From Burkholderiales bacterium (GTDB lineage Bacteria; Pseudomonadota; Gammaproteobacteria; Burkholderiales; SG8-39), in contig JAOSJV010000001.1 of assembly GCA_027493935.1 (NCBI GenBank), positions 1,798,001 through 1,862,000 of the forward strand: 64,000 nucleotides of DNA, read 5' to 3'. The position numbers and the translations under genes were made by a program. Below the pieces are notes generated by a model. That model did no database searches. It had not been told where the DNA came from and worked only from the letters and a program-made list of their open reading frames with translations. The first letter of the stretch is position 1, and the number at the start of each line of letters is the position of its first letter. This document shows, in pieces, positions 46,072-60,417 of this stretch.

Positions 46072-47170
46072 TCAGAGGCGCGCGACGACCTCCTCGGCGA
46101 TCGCGAGCGAGGCGGTGATGCCGGGCGACTCGATGCCGAAGAGGTTCACGAGCCCCGGCACGCCGTGCTCGGCTGGGCCCTGGATCAGGAAGTCGGCGGC
46201 GGGCGCGTCCGGGCCGACGATCTTCGGGCGAATGCCGGCATAGGCGGGCTGCAGCCGGCCGTCCTCGAGGCCGGGCCAGTACTCCCGGATCGCGGCGTAG
46301 AAGCCATCGGCGCGGCGCGGATCGACGCGGTAATCGATGCGCTCGATCCACTCGACGTCGGGGCCGAAGCGCGCCTGCCCGCCGAGGTCGATCGTGATGT
46401 GGACGCCGAGGCCGGCCTGGTTGGGCATCGGGTAGACGAGGTGCGCGAACGGCGCGCGTCCGACGAGACCGTAGTAGTTGCCCTTTGCGTAGTAGGTCGG
46501 CGGGATACGCACGCGTGGAAAGCCGGCGAGGCTCGCCGCGACGCGCTGCGCGTGTAGGCCCGCGCTGTTGACGACTGCGCGCGCGCGGAGACGCGTCGGT
46601 TCGGTGCCGCCGACGTCGAGCTCGACGGCGCCGTCGGCGGCGCGACCGCCGGCGACCGGGCTGCGCAGCACGATCACCGCGCCGCGCGCCTCGGCGTCGC
46701 CCTGCAGCGCGAGCATGTAGGCGTGGCTGTCCAGGATCCCGGTGGAGGGCGAGAGCAGCGCCGCGACGCAGCGCAATTCGGGCTCGAGCGCGGCCGCTTG
46801 CGCGCCGGAGAGCTCGCGCAGATCGAGGACGCCGTTTGCTTGCGCCTGCGCGCTCAGCCGTGCGAGGCCCGACACCTGGTCGGGCGCGGTGGCCACGATC
46901 AGCTTGCCGCAGTTGCGGTGCGGCACGCCGCGCTCGCCGCAGTAGCGGTAGAGGGCCTGCCTGCCGGCGACGCACAGCCGCGCCTTGACGGAGTCCGGCG
47001 GGTAGTAGATGCCCGCGTGGATCACCTCGCTCGAGCGCGAGCTCGTTCCGGTGCCGATCGCCTCCGGCCGCCTCGAGCACGAGCACCTCGCGGCCGGCGA
47101 GCGCGAGCGCACGCGCGACCGCCAGCCCGACCACGCCGGCACCGATCACTGCGGCGTCAATCGTCTCCAC
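46072..47170 (-). CDS. lhgO: L-2-hydroxyglutarate dehydrogenase (LhgO family), frameshifted
   Basis: About 365 residues after removing one extra G near 47055. The FAD-binding Rossmann motif is [16 protein letters not shown] at the start. It continues [19 protein letters not shown], the family signature, with [19 protein letters not shown] and [14 protein letters not shown] in the C-terminal part. It oxidises L-2-hydroxyglutarate to 2-oxoglutarate at the membrane, passing electrons to quinone. The GTG at 47170 overlaps the stop of the MFS gene. It lies upstream of dctPQM on the same strand. Confidence 0.9.
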
Positions 47171-48371
47171 GCGCGCTTCCCGATGCGCCTCGTGCCCACC
47201 GCGTGCGAAGCCATTCTGCGGCGACCGCCGTGATGCCGGCGAGCGCGACGGCCGCCGCCATCGGGCGGGTCGTGCCGTCGTACAGCACGCCGAGCGCGGC
47301 ACTCACGATCGCGCCGAGGCCGAACTGTCCGGCGCCGAGCAGCGAGGCGGCTGCACCGGCCGCTTGCGGGAACGGAGTCATCGCCAAGGCGGTCGCGTGC
47401 GGCAAGACGAAGCTGAACGCGTACATGTATACCATCATCGGCAGGACCACCGCGGTCCAGTGCGACGCGCCCGACCACGCGAGCGCCGCCATGGCGATGC
47501 CGGCCGTGGCGCAGAGCCGGGTGCCGAAGCGCAGCATGCGCGGGACGCCGCGGCGGCCCACCCAGCGGCTGCTGTGGTACGCACCGAGCATGTGTCCGAC
47601 CATCACGGCCGCGAACAGCAGGCCGAACCCGGCCGCGGTGACGCCGGAGCGGCCGACGAGCGCGAAACTCGAGTTGGCGAGGAACGCATAGAGCCCGATC
47701 TGCGCGCAGAGCAGCGTGGCGAGCGGCGCGACGAACCGTCGGTCGGCAAGCAGGGCGCCGAAGCTGGCCGCGATGCGCGCGGGATGGATCGAAGAGCGCT
47801 CGCCCGGAGCGGTCTCGGTGAGCCCGAGCGCGACGGCGGTTGCGAGCGCGGCGGCCGTCACGGCATGGAAGCCGAATACCGCCGGCCAGTCGGTCCAGTC
47901 GATCAGCGCACCCGCGATCAGGGGGCCGGCGATCGGCACGACCGCGAACACGATCTGCATCTGCGCGAGCAGTCGTGCCGCCTGTTCGCGCGCATGCATG
48001 TCGCGCACGATGCTGCGCGCGACGACCGGCCCGCTCGACATCGCGAGACCCTGGAGCAGGCGCAGCGCGATGAGCGCGTGCGCGGACCCGGCGAGCATGC
48101 AGCCGACGCTCGCACCGAGAAAGACGCCACAGCCGGCGAGCAGCGCGGGCCGGCGTCCGAAGCGGTCGGAGAGCGGACCCCAGCCGAGCTGGCCGACCGC
48201 GATGCCGATGAAGTACGCGGTCAGGCCGAGCTGCACGAGCGCCGGCTCGGCGCCGAGATCGTGCGCGATCGCCGGCATCGCCGGCAGGAACATGTCGGTG
48301 CCGAGCGGCGTGAGCGCAAGCAGCAAGCCGAGCAGGACGGTGAGCGAGGCCGAAGACGGAGAGAGCGCCAT
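47157..48371 (-). CDS. Bcr/CflA-type MFS multidrug transporter
   Basis: A 404-residue, 12-helix transporter. It begins with LTPLGTDMFLPAMPAIAHDL, the Bcr/CflA signature, and has GPLSDRFGRRPAL as the MFS motif A between helices 2 and 3. RLLQGLAMSSGPVVARSIVRDM completes motif C-like features. Such proteins export antibiotics or small metabolites by proton antiport. It is divergent from the 5-oxoprolinase gene. No frameshift was seen. Confidence 0.92.
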   Translation of the reverse strand: MALSPSSASLTVLLGLLLALTPLGTDMFLPAMPAIAHDLGAEPALVQLGLTAYFIGIAVGQLGWGPLSDRFGRRPALLAGCGVFLGASVGCMLAGSAHALIALRLLQGLAMSSGPVVARSIVRDMHAREQAARLLAQMQIVFAVVPIAGPLIAGALIDWTDWPAVFGFHAVTAAALATAVALGLTETAPGERSSIHPARIAASFGALLADRRFVAPLATLLCAQIGLYAFLANSSFALVGRSGVTAAGFGLLFAAVMVGHMLGAYHSSRWVGRRGVPRMLRFGTRLCATAGIAMAALAWSGASHWTAVVLPMMVYMYAFSFVLPHATALAMTPFPQAAGAAASLLGAGQFGLGAIVSAALGVLYDGTTRPMAAAVALAGITAVAAEWLRTRWARGASGSARGDD

Positions 48372-48438
48372 GGCGCGGGGAGCGGCTGCGCCCGCGCTCG
48401 CGGCCGCGCGCGGGCGGCGCAGTCTAGCACGGCGCGGT

Positions 48439-48444
48439 TAGAAT
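48439..48444 (+). promoter_or_regulatory. -10 element TAGAAT before the 5-oxoprolinase gene
   Basis: TAGAAT lies 6 bases before the ATG at 48451, so transcription would start at or near the ATG. Either the message is leaderless or translation starts at the in-frame ATG at 48478. No convincing -35 was found. Confidence 0.35.
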
Positions 48445-48450
48445 CGGTCC

Positions 48451-52127
<3,677 letters not shown>

Positions 52128-52191
52128 AACCTAGCTCAAGATCGCGGCCGTGCTCATTCCGGAATTGGAGTCGTACGTACAAGGGACCCGA

Positions 52192-52218
52192 GGGAAGGGT
52201 CGGCCCAGTTCCCTTCCC
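52192..52218 (+). terminator. hairpin after the 5-oxoprolinase gene
   Basis: GGGAAGGG and CCCTTCCC form a perfect 8-bp stem with an 11-base loop, 64 bases after the stop. No T tract follows. Convergent position supports a terminator. The rest of the 198-base interval holds no gene. Confidence 0.45.
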
Positions 52219-52325
52219 GGCCGGCGCTTGCAAGTCCCCCGTTCCACGACCGCATTTGGCGATTTGAGATGGCTTCTCGCCCGCTTTGCTGGGCGAGCGC
52301 GGCGGCGCTCGCGCACGCGCGATGC

Positions 52326-53519
52326 CTACGCGGTGCCGGCCCACCCGCCGGCCCACGGCTGCACCGCCTCGGCCGGCATCGGGCGCGCGATCAGGTAGCC
52401 CTGCGCGATGTCGCAGCCCGTCTCCTCCAGCAGCTGCCACTCCCTCCCGGTCTCGACGCCTTCGGCGACCGACACCAGGTTGAGCCGGCGCGCGAGCTGC
52501 ATGCTCGAGCTCAGGATCGCCTGCAGGTTCGGCCGCTCGGGCGACCCGCCGACGAAGGTGCGGTCGACCTTGAGCTCCGTGAACGGCATGCGCGCGAGCT
52601 GCTGAAGGGACGAATAGCCCGTGCCGTAGTCGTCGATCGCGATCCGGAAGCCCTTCATGCGCAGGCGTGCGATGTTGGCCAGCACCGGCGCGATCTGGGT
52701 CGTAGCCAGCCGCTCCGTCACCTCGAGCACCACCTCTTGCGGCGGGACTGCGTAGCGCTCGGCCCGTCCGGCGATGCGGTCGGCGACGTCCTCGCTCTCG
52801 AGGAAGGGCAGCGAGAGGTTCACCGACACCCGCCATTGATGCGCGGCCCGGTGCCAGAGCGCGGCCTCGGCGATCGCGGCCTCGAGCATGAGCCACGTGA
52901 GATCATCGATCATTCCGCAGCGCTCCGCGATCGAAATGAACGCGTCCGGCCCGAGCGTGCCGCGCTCCGGATGGGCCCAGCGTGCGAGCGCTTCGAGACC
53001 GACGACGCGCGCGTCGGCGATCCGCACCATCGGCTGGAAATGAGGTTTGATCTGACGCGCGGCGATCGCGTCGCGCAGTTCGACCGGATCGATTGGCGGT
53101 GCCATCCGCCGCACGGCGCGCGCCGCGCCGGCGCGAAAGCGCGCCAGCACATCGCCGAGTTTCTTCGACGTGACCGGTTTTTCGAGCACCCCCAGCACGT
53201 CCAGCCCTTGCGAGCGCGCCATCGCCTCGACCGAGGTGAGGACCGCATGCTCGACCCCGCTCGCCAGAACGATCGAGGTGCCGGCGGTGGCCGCACCGAC
53301 GTTGCGGATGAATTGCACTCCGTCCATCTGCGGCATGTCGAGGTCGCAGATGATCACGTCGAGCGGCGCGACCGTGCACCGGATCTGATCGAGCGCGTCG
53401 CGGCCGTTCTCGGCCTGCAGCACCTCGGCCACGCCCAGATCGCGCAGCAGCGCGACCGCCACCTGGCGCGGGACATACTGGTCCTCCACCACCATCATTC
53501 GAAGCGAACCGAGGTTCAT
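52326..53519 (-). CDS. response regulator with EAL domain (cyclic-di-GMP phosphodiesterase)
   Basis: A 397-residue protein. The N-terminal receiver domain has the acidic pair VVED and the phospho-acceptor aspartate in CDLDMPQMDG. The EAL domain keeps its catalytic residues: GLEALARW, VNLSL, EVTERL, IDDYGTGYSSL, KVDRTFV and AEGVET. It should therefore be an active phosphodiesterase, degrading cyclic di-GMP under control of an unlinked sensor kinase. It diverges from the AsmA-like gene. MshE in the same window has cyclic-di-GMP-binding motifs, but a functional link is only a hypothesis. Confidence 0.93.
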   Translation of the reverse strand: MNLGSLRMMVVEDQYVPRQVAVALLRDLGVAEVLQAENGRDALDQIRCTVAPLDVIICDLDMPQMDGVQFIRNVGAATAGTSIVLASGVEHAVLTSVEAMARSQGLDVLGVLEKPVTSKKLGDVLARFRAGAARAVRRMAPPIDPVELRDAIAARQIKPHFQPMVRIADARVVGLEALARWAHPERGTLGPDAFISIAERCGMIDDLTWLMLEAAIAEAALWHRAAHQWRVSVNLSLPFLESEDVADRIAGRAERYAVPPQEVVLEVTERLATTQIAPVLANIARLRMKGFRIAIDDYGTGYSSLQQLARMPFTELKVDRTFVGGSPERPNLQAILSSSMQLARRLNLVSVAEGVETGREWQLLEETGCDIAQGYLIARPMPAEAVQPWAGGWAGTA

Positions 53520-53661
53520 TCAACGGGGAGTGAGCGGCTATGGCGACGAGGCATTCTAGGGGCAGCCGGCGCCCGGCCTATGTGCGAAATGGCACGGTTC
53601 GGCGCGCGCGACGGCGCGACGGGGACGGCGGCAATATTGACTGCGGACTCAGCGGCGGTGG

Positions 53662-53670
53662 TGCTAGCAT
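53662..53670 (+). promoter_or_regulatory. extended -10 promoter before the AsmA-like gene
   Basis: TGC followed by TAGCAT is an extended -10 element; TTGACT lies 22 bases upstream, too far for an ideal -35. Transcription would start near 53677, 51 bases before the ATG. Confidence 0.35.
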
Positions 53671-53727
53671 GTGTAGTTGTCGGGGTTTTTCCGGGAATCG
53701 GCTTCGAAAGGGCGGAGACGCGCGTCT

Positions 53728-55920
53728 ATGGACAGAAGAACCGTCCTCACAAAGACGGCCAAGGGCCTGATGGAGGTCACCGGGAAGACGAGCCTGCTCT
53801 CGCGCGAGCAGCGTAACGTGCTGTCGCAAGTCGACGGCAAGGCCACTGTCGGCGACATCCACCAGCGGCTCGACAAGTTCTCCGAGCATAAACTACTCGA
53901 CATGCTCGCCAAGCTGTCGAGGGACGGCTTCGCGCGCGAGTTCGTGTCGGCCCCGACCAGCATCTCCCCGCCCTCGCAGGTCCCGATCGTGCACGAGGGC
54001 CCGGAACTCGACTTCTCCAACGTGGCGAGTTCGCCACCGCGAGCGATGCAGGCCGCGGCCGAGCGCGCGGAGGCCGACGAGGTGGCGCGGCAGGTCGCCG
54101 CCGCCCGCGCCAAGAGCGAGGCGGACGCGAAGGCGGCCGAGGCGCACGCGCGGCGCGAGGCCGAGCAGCGCGCCGAGCGCAAGCGCCGCGAGGAAGAGGA
54201 ACGGCTGCGCCGCGAGCGCGAGGACGAGGAGCGTATCCGCCGCGAGCTCGAGGACCGCATCCGCATCGCCGAGGAGGCGGCGCAGCGCGAAGCGGAAGCC
54301 CGCCGCAGGCGTGAGGCCGAGGAGCGCGCACGGCGCGAGGCCGAGGAGCGTGCGCGGCAGGAGGCCAAGGAGCGCGCACGGCAGGAGGCCGAGGAGCGTG
54401 CTCGGCGGGAAGCCGAGGAGCGTGCCTGGCGCGAGGCCGAGGAGCGTGCTCAGCAGGAAGCCGAGAAGCGCGCGCGGCGCGAGGTGGCCGAGCGCGCGGA
54501 GCACGAGGCGCAGGAGAAGGTGCGGCGCGCAGCCGAGGAGCAGGAGCGCGCCGAGGCGGCGAAGCGCGCGCGCGAGGAGGAAAAGGCGCGGGCCAAGGCG
54601 GAGGCCGAGGCCGCCGCCCGAACCAGGCGCGAGGAGCGCGCGCGCGAGAAGGCCGAGGCCGAGGAGCGCACCCAGGTGCGGGCGAGGGAAGAGGAAAAGA
54701 CGCGCGCCGAGGTCGCCGCACGGCTCGAGGCGATCAAGAGCGGGCGCGCGGGCCGACTGAAGCGCCTGCTCGCGACCGGTGCGGTGGCGGCGCTGGTCGC
54801 GGCGGTTGTCGTCGCGCAGTTCCTGCCGCTCGACACCGCCTTCTACGAACGGCTCGCGACACGCAAGCTCGGGACGCCGGTCAAGATCGGCGGTGGCGAG
54901 CTGTCGATCCTGCCGTCGCCGAAGGTGAAGTTCCGCGACGTGGTGATAGGGAAAAACGGTGCGGTGAAGATCGCAGCGATCGCGGCGTCGCCCGAGATCG
55001 GCTCGCTCTTCGGCGATACCAGGGTGCTCAAGGGCATCGAGCTGAAGGGCGTCAGCGCGCAACCCGAGGCGCTCGCCGGCGTGCTGTGGGGTCGGCTGTC
55101 CGGGCAGGATCTCGTGTTCGACAGAGTGCATGCGGCCAACGTGAAGCTCGCACTGCCTGGTGTTGCGCTACCCGATCTCGAGATCACCGCGACACTGGGC
55201 CCTGGCGGCAGCCTGGAGCGGCTTGTCGCCGCGACGGCGGAGAAGCGGCTGGTCGCGCGGATTGCGCCACAGCCGGGGCGGGCGAGCGTGGAGATTGCCG
55301 CGAAGGACCTGCAGGGAACGCTCGGCTTGAAGCTCTCGGTCGAGAACTTCAGCGCGCGTGCAGTGGCATTGCCGGGCGAACTCCAGCTCGGTCAGTTCGA
55401 CGGCAAGCTGCTCGACGGGATCCTGGAAGGACGGGGTACGCTGCGTTGGGGCGCCGAGTGGACCTTCGAGGGTGACGTCGAAGTGCGGCAGCTCGATATG
55501 ACCCGGATCGCGCCCGCGGTCTTCTCGAGCGGCAGCCTCGAGGGCCGGGGCAGGGTGTACGCGAAGGCACGCTCGGGCGAGGCGCTGCTCGGCGCGCCGC
55601 GGGTCGAAGGCAATTTCGTGGTCCAGCGCGGCCAGCTCTCGACGGTGGACCTCGCCCGCGTGCTCCAGACCGGCGCGAGCGCGGCGGGCGCAACCACCTT
55701 CAACGAAGTCACCGGCCAGGTGATCTCCGGGCCGGAGCGCGTCCAGCTGCGCAACCTGCGCCTGCTCGCCGGACCCCTTACGGCGAGCGGCAGTGTCGAC
55801 CTTGCCTCGTCGGATGGCATCAGCGGCCGCGTGGCGGTCGAGATGAACACGCCGGCCGGTGTGCGGCGCGGCAACCTCAACCTGAGCGGGTCGATCTCGA
55901 AGCTGCAGGCTGGCCGGTAG
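53728..55920 (+). CDS. coiled-coil membrane protein with AsmA-like periplasmic domain
   Basis: A 730-residue intact protein in four parts. Residues 1-75 form a small helical, winged-helix-like domain ([23 protein letters not shown]). Residues about 115-345 are a very charged Ala/Glu/Arg coiled coil with repeated REAEERAR units. A transmembrane helix lies at about 355-375 ([19 protein letters not shown]). The rest is an AsmA-like domain ([29 protein letters not shown]). AsmA-family proteins take part in phospholipid or outer-membrane transport, but normally have the membrane helix at the very N terminus. The cytoplasmic extension is unusual. The ATG has GGAG about 11 bases upstream. Confidence 0.85.
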   Translation: MDRRTVLTKTAKGLMEVTGKTSLLSREQRNVLSQVDGKATVGDIHQRLDKFSEHKLLDMLAKLSRDGFAREFVSAPTSISPPSQVPIVHEGPELDFSNVASSPPRAMQAAAERAEADEVARQVAAARAKSEADAKAAEAHARREAEQRAERKRREEEERLRREREDEERIRRELEDRIRIAEEAAQREAEARRRREAEERARREAEERARQEAKERARQEAEERARREAEERAWREAEERAQQEAEKRARREVAERAEHEAQEKVRRAAEEQERAEAAKRAREEEKARAKAEAEAAARTRREERAREKAEAEERTQVRAREEEKTRAEVAARLEAIKSGRAGRLKRLLATGAVAALVAAVVVAQFLPLDTAFYERLATRKLGTPVKIGGGELSILPSPKVKFRDVVIGKNGAVKIAAIAASPEIGSLFGDTRVLKGIELKGVSAQPEALAGVLWGRLSGQDLVFDRVHAANVKLALPGVALPDLEITATLGPGGSLERLVAATAEKRLVARIAPQPGRASVEIAAKDLQGTLGLKLSVENFSARAVALPGELQLGQFDGKLLDGILEGRGTLRWGAEWTFEGDVEVRQLDMTRIAPAVFSSGSLEGRGRVYAKARSGEALLGAPRVEGNFVVQRGQLSTVDLARVLQTGASAAGATTFNEVTGQVISGPERVQLRNLRLLAGPLTASGSVDLASSDGISGRVAVEMNTPAGVRRGNLNLSGSISKLQAGR

Positions 55921-55986
55921 CCGGCCGTCGATCGGCGACACGCGGCGAGTGGCGGCGCGGCGCGGGCTCGGCTGGCCGGCGCCCGG

Positions 55987-55992
55987 TATAAT
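55987..55992 (+). promoter_or_regulatory. consensus -10 (TATAAT) for purL
   Basis: A perfect TATAAT lies 22 bases before the purL ATG, giving a leader of only about 16 bases. No good -35 is visible in the G+C-rich sequence upstream. Confidence 0.5.
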
Positions 55993-56014
55993 CCGCGCTT
56001 ACCGCCGCGCCCTC

Positions 56015-59000
56015 ATGCCGATCCTCCAGCTGCGCGGGGCTGACGCCCTCTCCGCTTTCCGCGTCGAGAAACTGAACACCGCGCTGGCCGCGATCGCACC
56101 GTCCGCGCGGCTCGTCGGCGCGGAGTTCCGGCACTTCGTCGAGGTCGAGCGGGCGCTCGAGGCGGCCGAGCAGGCGGTGCTCGAGCGTATCCTGGCGTAC
56201 GGCGAGCCCGCGCCGCAGCGCCGCGGGCGCGTGCTGCTGGTGACCCCGCGTATCGGCACCATCTCGCCGTGGTCGTCCAAGGCCAGCGACATCGTGCGCA
56301 ACTGCGGCCTTGCCGCCGTGCGCCGCGTCGAGCGCGGCACGCTGTTCTACCTGACCGGCGCAGACGATCTCGCGCGCGAGGCGCTCGCGGCGCCGCTGCA
56401 CGATCGCATGACCGAGAGCGTGCTCGAGACGCCGGACGAGGCCGAGCGGCTCTTCCGCCACGTCGCCCCGCGCCCGCTCGAGCGCGTTCCGGTCGGCCGG
56501 CAGGGCCGCGCGGCGATCGAGGCGGCGAACCGAGCGATGGGCCTCGCGCTCTCGGCCGACGAGATCGAGTACCTCGCCGCGCTGTTCGGCCGGCTCGGGC
56601 GCGACCCGACCGACGTCGAGCTCACGATGTTCGCGCAGGCGAACTCGGAGCACTGCCGGCACAAGATCTTCAACGCCGACTGGGTCATCGACGGCGAGCG
56701 ACAGCCGCACAGCCTGTTCGGGATGATCCGCGCGACGCACGCGGCGCACCCGGGCGGGACGGTGGTGGCCTATGCCGACAATGCCGCCGTCATGGAAGGA
56801 CGCGAAGTCCGGCGCTTCTTCGCCGGCGCGGACGGCCGCTACGGCCACGTCGACGAACTCACCCATACCCTGATGAAGGTGGAGACCCACAATCATCCGA
56901 CGGCGATCTCGCCGTTCCCGGGGGCGGCGACCGGCGCCGGCGGCGAGATCCGCGACGAGGGCGCGACCGGCCGCGGTGCGAAGCCCAAGGCCGGCCTGTG
57001 CGGCTTCTCGGTGTCGAACCTGCGCATTCCCGGCGCGATCGAGCCGTGGGAGCGCGACTTCGGGCGACCCGACAGGATCGTCTCGGCGCTCGCGATCATG
57101 CTCGAGGGGCCGATCGGCGCGGCGTCGTTCAACAACGAGTTCGGGCGTCCGAACCTGTGCGGCTATTTCCGCGCGTTCGAGACCGAGTCGGGCGGGGTCG
57201 TGCGCGGCTATCACAAGCCGATCATGATCGCGGGCGGGGTCGGCAACATCCGCGCCGTGCACACGCACAAGCTGCCGCTGCCCGAAGGTGCGCTGCTCGT
57301 CCAGCTCGGCGGCCCCGGCATGCTGATCGGCATGGGCGGCGGCGCGGCGTCCAGCATGGACGCCGGCGCGAACGTGGCCGATCTCGACTTCGATTCGGTG
57401 CAGCGGGGCAATGCCGAGATCCAGCGGCGCGGGCAGGAGGTGATCGACGCGTGCTGGGCGCGCGGCGACGCCAACCCGATCCTGTCGATCCACGACGTCG
57501 GCGCCGGCGGGCTGTCGAATGCGTTGCCCGAGATCGTGCACTCGGCCGGCCGCGGCGCCCGCATCGACCTGCGCGCCGTGCCGAGCGAGGAGCCCGGCAT
57601 GTCGCCGCGCGAGGTGTGGAGCAACGAGGCGCAGGAGCGTTACGTGCTCGCGATCGCGCCCGCCCGGCTCGCCGAGTTCCGCGCGATCTGCGAGCGCGAG
57701 CGCTGCCCGTTCGCGGTGCTGGGCGAGGCGACCGGCGACGCTCGCCTGCGGGTGCGCCGATCCGTATTTCGGCAACGACCCGGTCGACATGGAGCTCGAG
57801 GCCATCCTCGGCCGGCCGCCGCGGGCGCTGCGCGACGTGCGGCGTACGCGGCCCGCGCGCCGCGCCGCTCGATCTCGATGCGGCCGAGCTGCGCGAGGCC
57901 TGCTACCGGGTGCTGCGCTCGCCGACGGTCGCATCGAAGACCTTCCTGATCGCGATCGGCGACCGGACCGTGGGCGGCCTGTGCGCGCGCGATCAGATGG
58001 TGGGCCCGTGGCAGGTGCCGGTGGCCGATTGCGCGGTGACGCTGCTCGGCTACGAGACCACGGCGGGCGAGGCGTTCGCGATGGGCGAGCGCGCGCCGCT
58101 CGCGCTGATCAGCGCCCCGGCGTCCGGCCGCATGGCGCTCGGCGAGGCCCTCACCAACCTCGCCGCGGCGCCGGTCGCCGCGCTCGGTCGCGTCAAGCTC
58201 TCGGCGAACTGGATGGCGGCGGCCGGCTTCGAGGGCGAGGACGCCGCCCTGTACGACACCGTGCGCGCGGTCGCCCTGGAGCTCTGTCCGCTGCTCGGCG
58301 TCGCCATCCCGGTCGGCAAGGATTCGCTGTCGATGCGCACGACGTGGTCCGACGCGGGCGTCGAGAAGACAGTGGTCGCGCCGCTCTCGCTCGTCGTTTC
58401 GGCGTTCGCGCCGTGCGAGGACGCGCGGCGGGTGCTGACGCCGCAGCTGCGCACCGGCGTCGGTGCGACCGAGCTCGTGCTGATCGACCTCGGGTGCAGC
58501 CGCAACCGCCTGGGCGGGTCGGTGCTCGCGCAGGTCTACGGCCAGGTCGGCGACGCGGCGCCGGACGTGGACGATCCGGCGGCGCTGCGTGCGTTCTTCG
58601 ACACCGTCCAGGCGCTCAATCGGGACGGGCTCATCCTCGCATACCACGACCGCTCGGACGGCGGGCTCTTCGCCGCCGCGTGTGAAATGGCGTTCGCCGG
58701 CCGCGTCGGCGTCACGCTCAATCTCGACGCGCTCGCGTACGATCCGCTCGCGCACGACGTCGACGGCAACGAGCGCCGGCCTGAGCTGATGCGCGGCCGC
58801 GACCTGGAGCGCGTGCTCGGCGCACTGTTCGCCGAGGAGCTCGGTGCGCTGGTTCAGGTACGCTCGGACGACCGCTCGCGGGTGATGCGGACCCTGAGCG
58901 GAGCCGGGCTGCACGCACAGGTCGTCGGCCATCCGAACGACCGCGGCGAGGTGCGGCTGGTGCGCAACGCCAAACCGGTGCTCGCCGAGCGGCGCATCGA

Positions 59001-59937
59001 TCTCGAGCGGGCGTGGTCGGAGGTCACCTTCCGCATGCAGTCGCTGCGCGACAATCCCGAGTGCGCGCGCGAGGAGTTCGACCGGATTCTCGACGCCGCG
59101 GACCCCGGGCTCGCGCCGGTGCTGACGTTCGATCCGGCCGAGGACGTCGCCGCGCCGTTCGTGCTGCGCGGCGCGCGGCCGGGGATCGCGATCGTCCGCG
59201 AGCAGGGCGTGAACGGCCAGGTCGAAATGGCGGCCGCGTTCGAGCGTGCCGGCTTCGCGGTGCACGACGTGCACATGACCGACGTGATCGCGGGCCGCGC
59301 GACGCTCAACGGCTACAAGGGGCTCGCCGCGTGCGGCGGCTTCTCCTACGGCGACGTGCTCGGCGCCGGCGAGGGCTGGGCGAAGACGATCCTGTACAAC
59401 CCGCGCGCGCGCGAGGCGTTCGCGGCGTTCTTCGCCCGCACCGACACTTTCGCGCTCGGGGTGTGCAACGGCTGCCAGATGATGTCGAACCTGCACGAGC
59501 TCGTCCCCGGCGCCGCCGACTGGCCGAAGTTCGTGCGCAACCGCTGCGAGCAGTTCGAGGCGCGCTACGTGCTCGTCGAGGTCGCGGAGAGCCCGTCGAT
59601 CCTGTTCCGCGGCATGGCCGGCAGCCGGCTACCGATCGCGACGGCGCATGGCGAGGGGCGGGCGTCGTTCGCTAGCCCCGGCGCCGCGGCCGGCGCGCTG
59701 GTCGCGCTGCGCTACGTCGACAATCGCGGGGCGCCGACGGAGCGCTATCCGCTGAACCCCGGCGGCTCGCCCGGCGGCGTGACCGGCGTGACGACGCGCG
59801 ACGGCCGTATCACGATCCTCATGCCGCACCCCGAGCGGGTGTTCCGCACCGTGCAGTGCTCCTGGCACCCGGCGGAGTGGGGCGAGGACAGCCCGTGGAT
59901 GCGGATGTTCCGCAATGCGCGGGCATGGGTGGAATGA
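56015..59937 (+). CDS. purL: phosphoribosylformylglycinamidine synthase, frameshifted
   Basis: About 1306 residues, the length of the large proteobacterial PurL. The ATP-binding and FGAM synthase core has [33 protein letters not shown] and [15 protein letters not shown]. The C-terminal glutaminase domain has [16 protein letters not shown], the nucleophile cysteine in GVCNGCQMM and the closing MPHPERVFR. Two extra bases break the frame near 57757 and 57860, both within G+C-rich runs. It converts FGAR to FGAM in purine synthesis. Its truncation in a real genome would give purine auxotrophy, so the breaks are almost certainly sequence errors. Confidence 0.95.
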
Positions 59938-59939
59938 CG

Positions 59940-59991
59940 GTGGACAGTCGACGGTCGGCAGAGCTCCCGGAGCCCGCCGACCACTGTCCAC
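59940..59991 (+). repeat. imperfect long inverted repeat after purL
   Basis: GTGGACAGT-(CGAC)-GGTCGGC and GCCGACCACTGTCCAC form a 16-bp stem with a 4-base bulge, 2 bases after the purL stop. The loop contains GAGCTCCCGGAGCCC. It may be a terminator or a small mobile intergenic repeat. Confidence 0.5.
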
Positions 59992-60013
59992 TGCGAACGG
60001 CCGACTCCGTCGA

Positions 60014-60388
60014 ATGAAGCTCGACGCCCCGTTTTATACCGAGGAAGAGCTCGACGCGCTGTACGAGGAGAACCCGGTCGAGGCGATGCGCATCTCGCGC
60101 GAGCAGCACCTGCTGCGGGCGCAGCTCGCACGCGCGCTCCCGGCGGGCACGGCCGCGCAGCCGCCCGCGCGGGGCGAGATCGAGTCGACGCTCGCCGAGG
60201 CGCGCCGGATCCTGCTTCGCGACGGCGGCGACCTCGAGTTCGTAGGGCTCGCCGATGCCGTGTTGCGGGTGCGGCTGAAAGGCGCGTGCGCCGGGTGCCC
60301 GCGCGCGGCGCTCGATCTGCGGTACGTCGTCGAGGCGCTCGTGCGCCGGCGCCATCCACAGATCGCCAAGGTCGAGAACGTCTATTGA
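60014..60388 (+). CDS. NFU-type Fe-S cluster scaffold (NifU C-terminal domain)
   Basis: A 124-residue protein. The first 50 residues are variable and helical (EEELDALYEENPVEAMR). The C-terminal NifU-like domain has IESTLAEARRILLRDGGDLEFV and the CxxC iron-ligand motif in LKGACAGCPRA. NFU proteins carry an Fe-S cluster to target enzymes. The gene is followed 29 bases downstream by a CDGSH Fe-S protein, a fitting functional pair. It is intact. Confidence 0.88.
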   Translation: MKLDAPFYTEEELDALYEENPVEAMRISREQHLLRAQLARALPAGTAAQPPARGEIESTLAEARRILLRDGGDLEFVGLADAVLRVRLKGACAGCPRAALDLRYVVEALVRRRHPQIAKVENVY

Positions 60389-60417
60389 GGGTGCCAGCAG
60401 GCAGAGGAGGAACGAGC

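Noticed and set aside
52326-53519. EAL protein as the missing mshH
   Set aside because: MshH-type proteins have membrane and degenerate GGDEF/EAL domains. This one is a soluble receiver-EAL protein with intact catalytic motifs.
53893-55131. Long open reading frame antisense to the coiled-coil gene
   Set aside because: It arises from the repetitive GAG/GCG codons of the opposite strand and has a Leu/Arg-only composition with no family resemblance.
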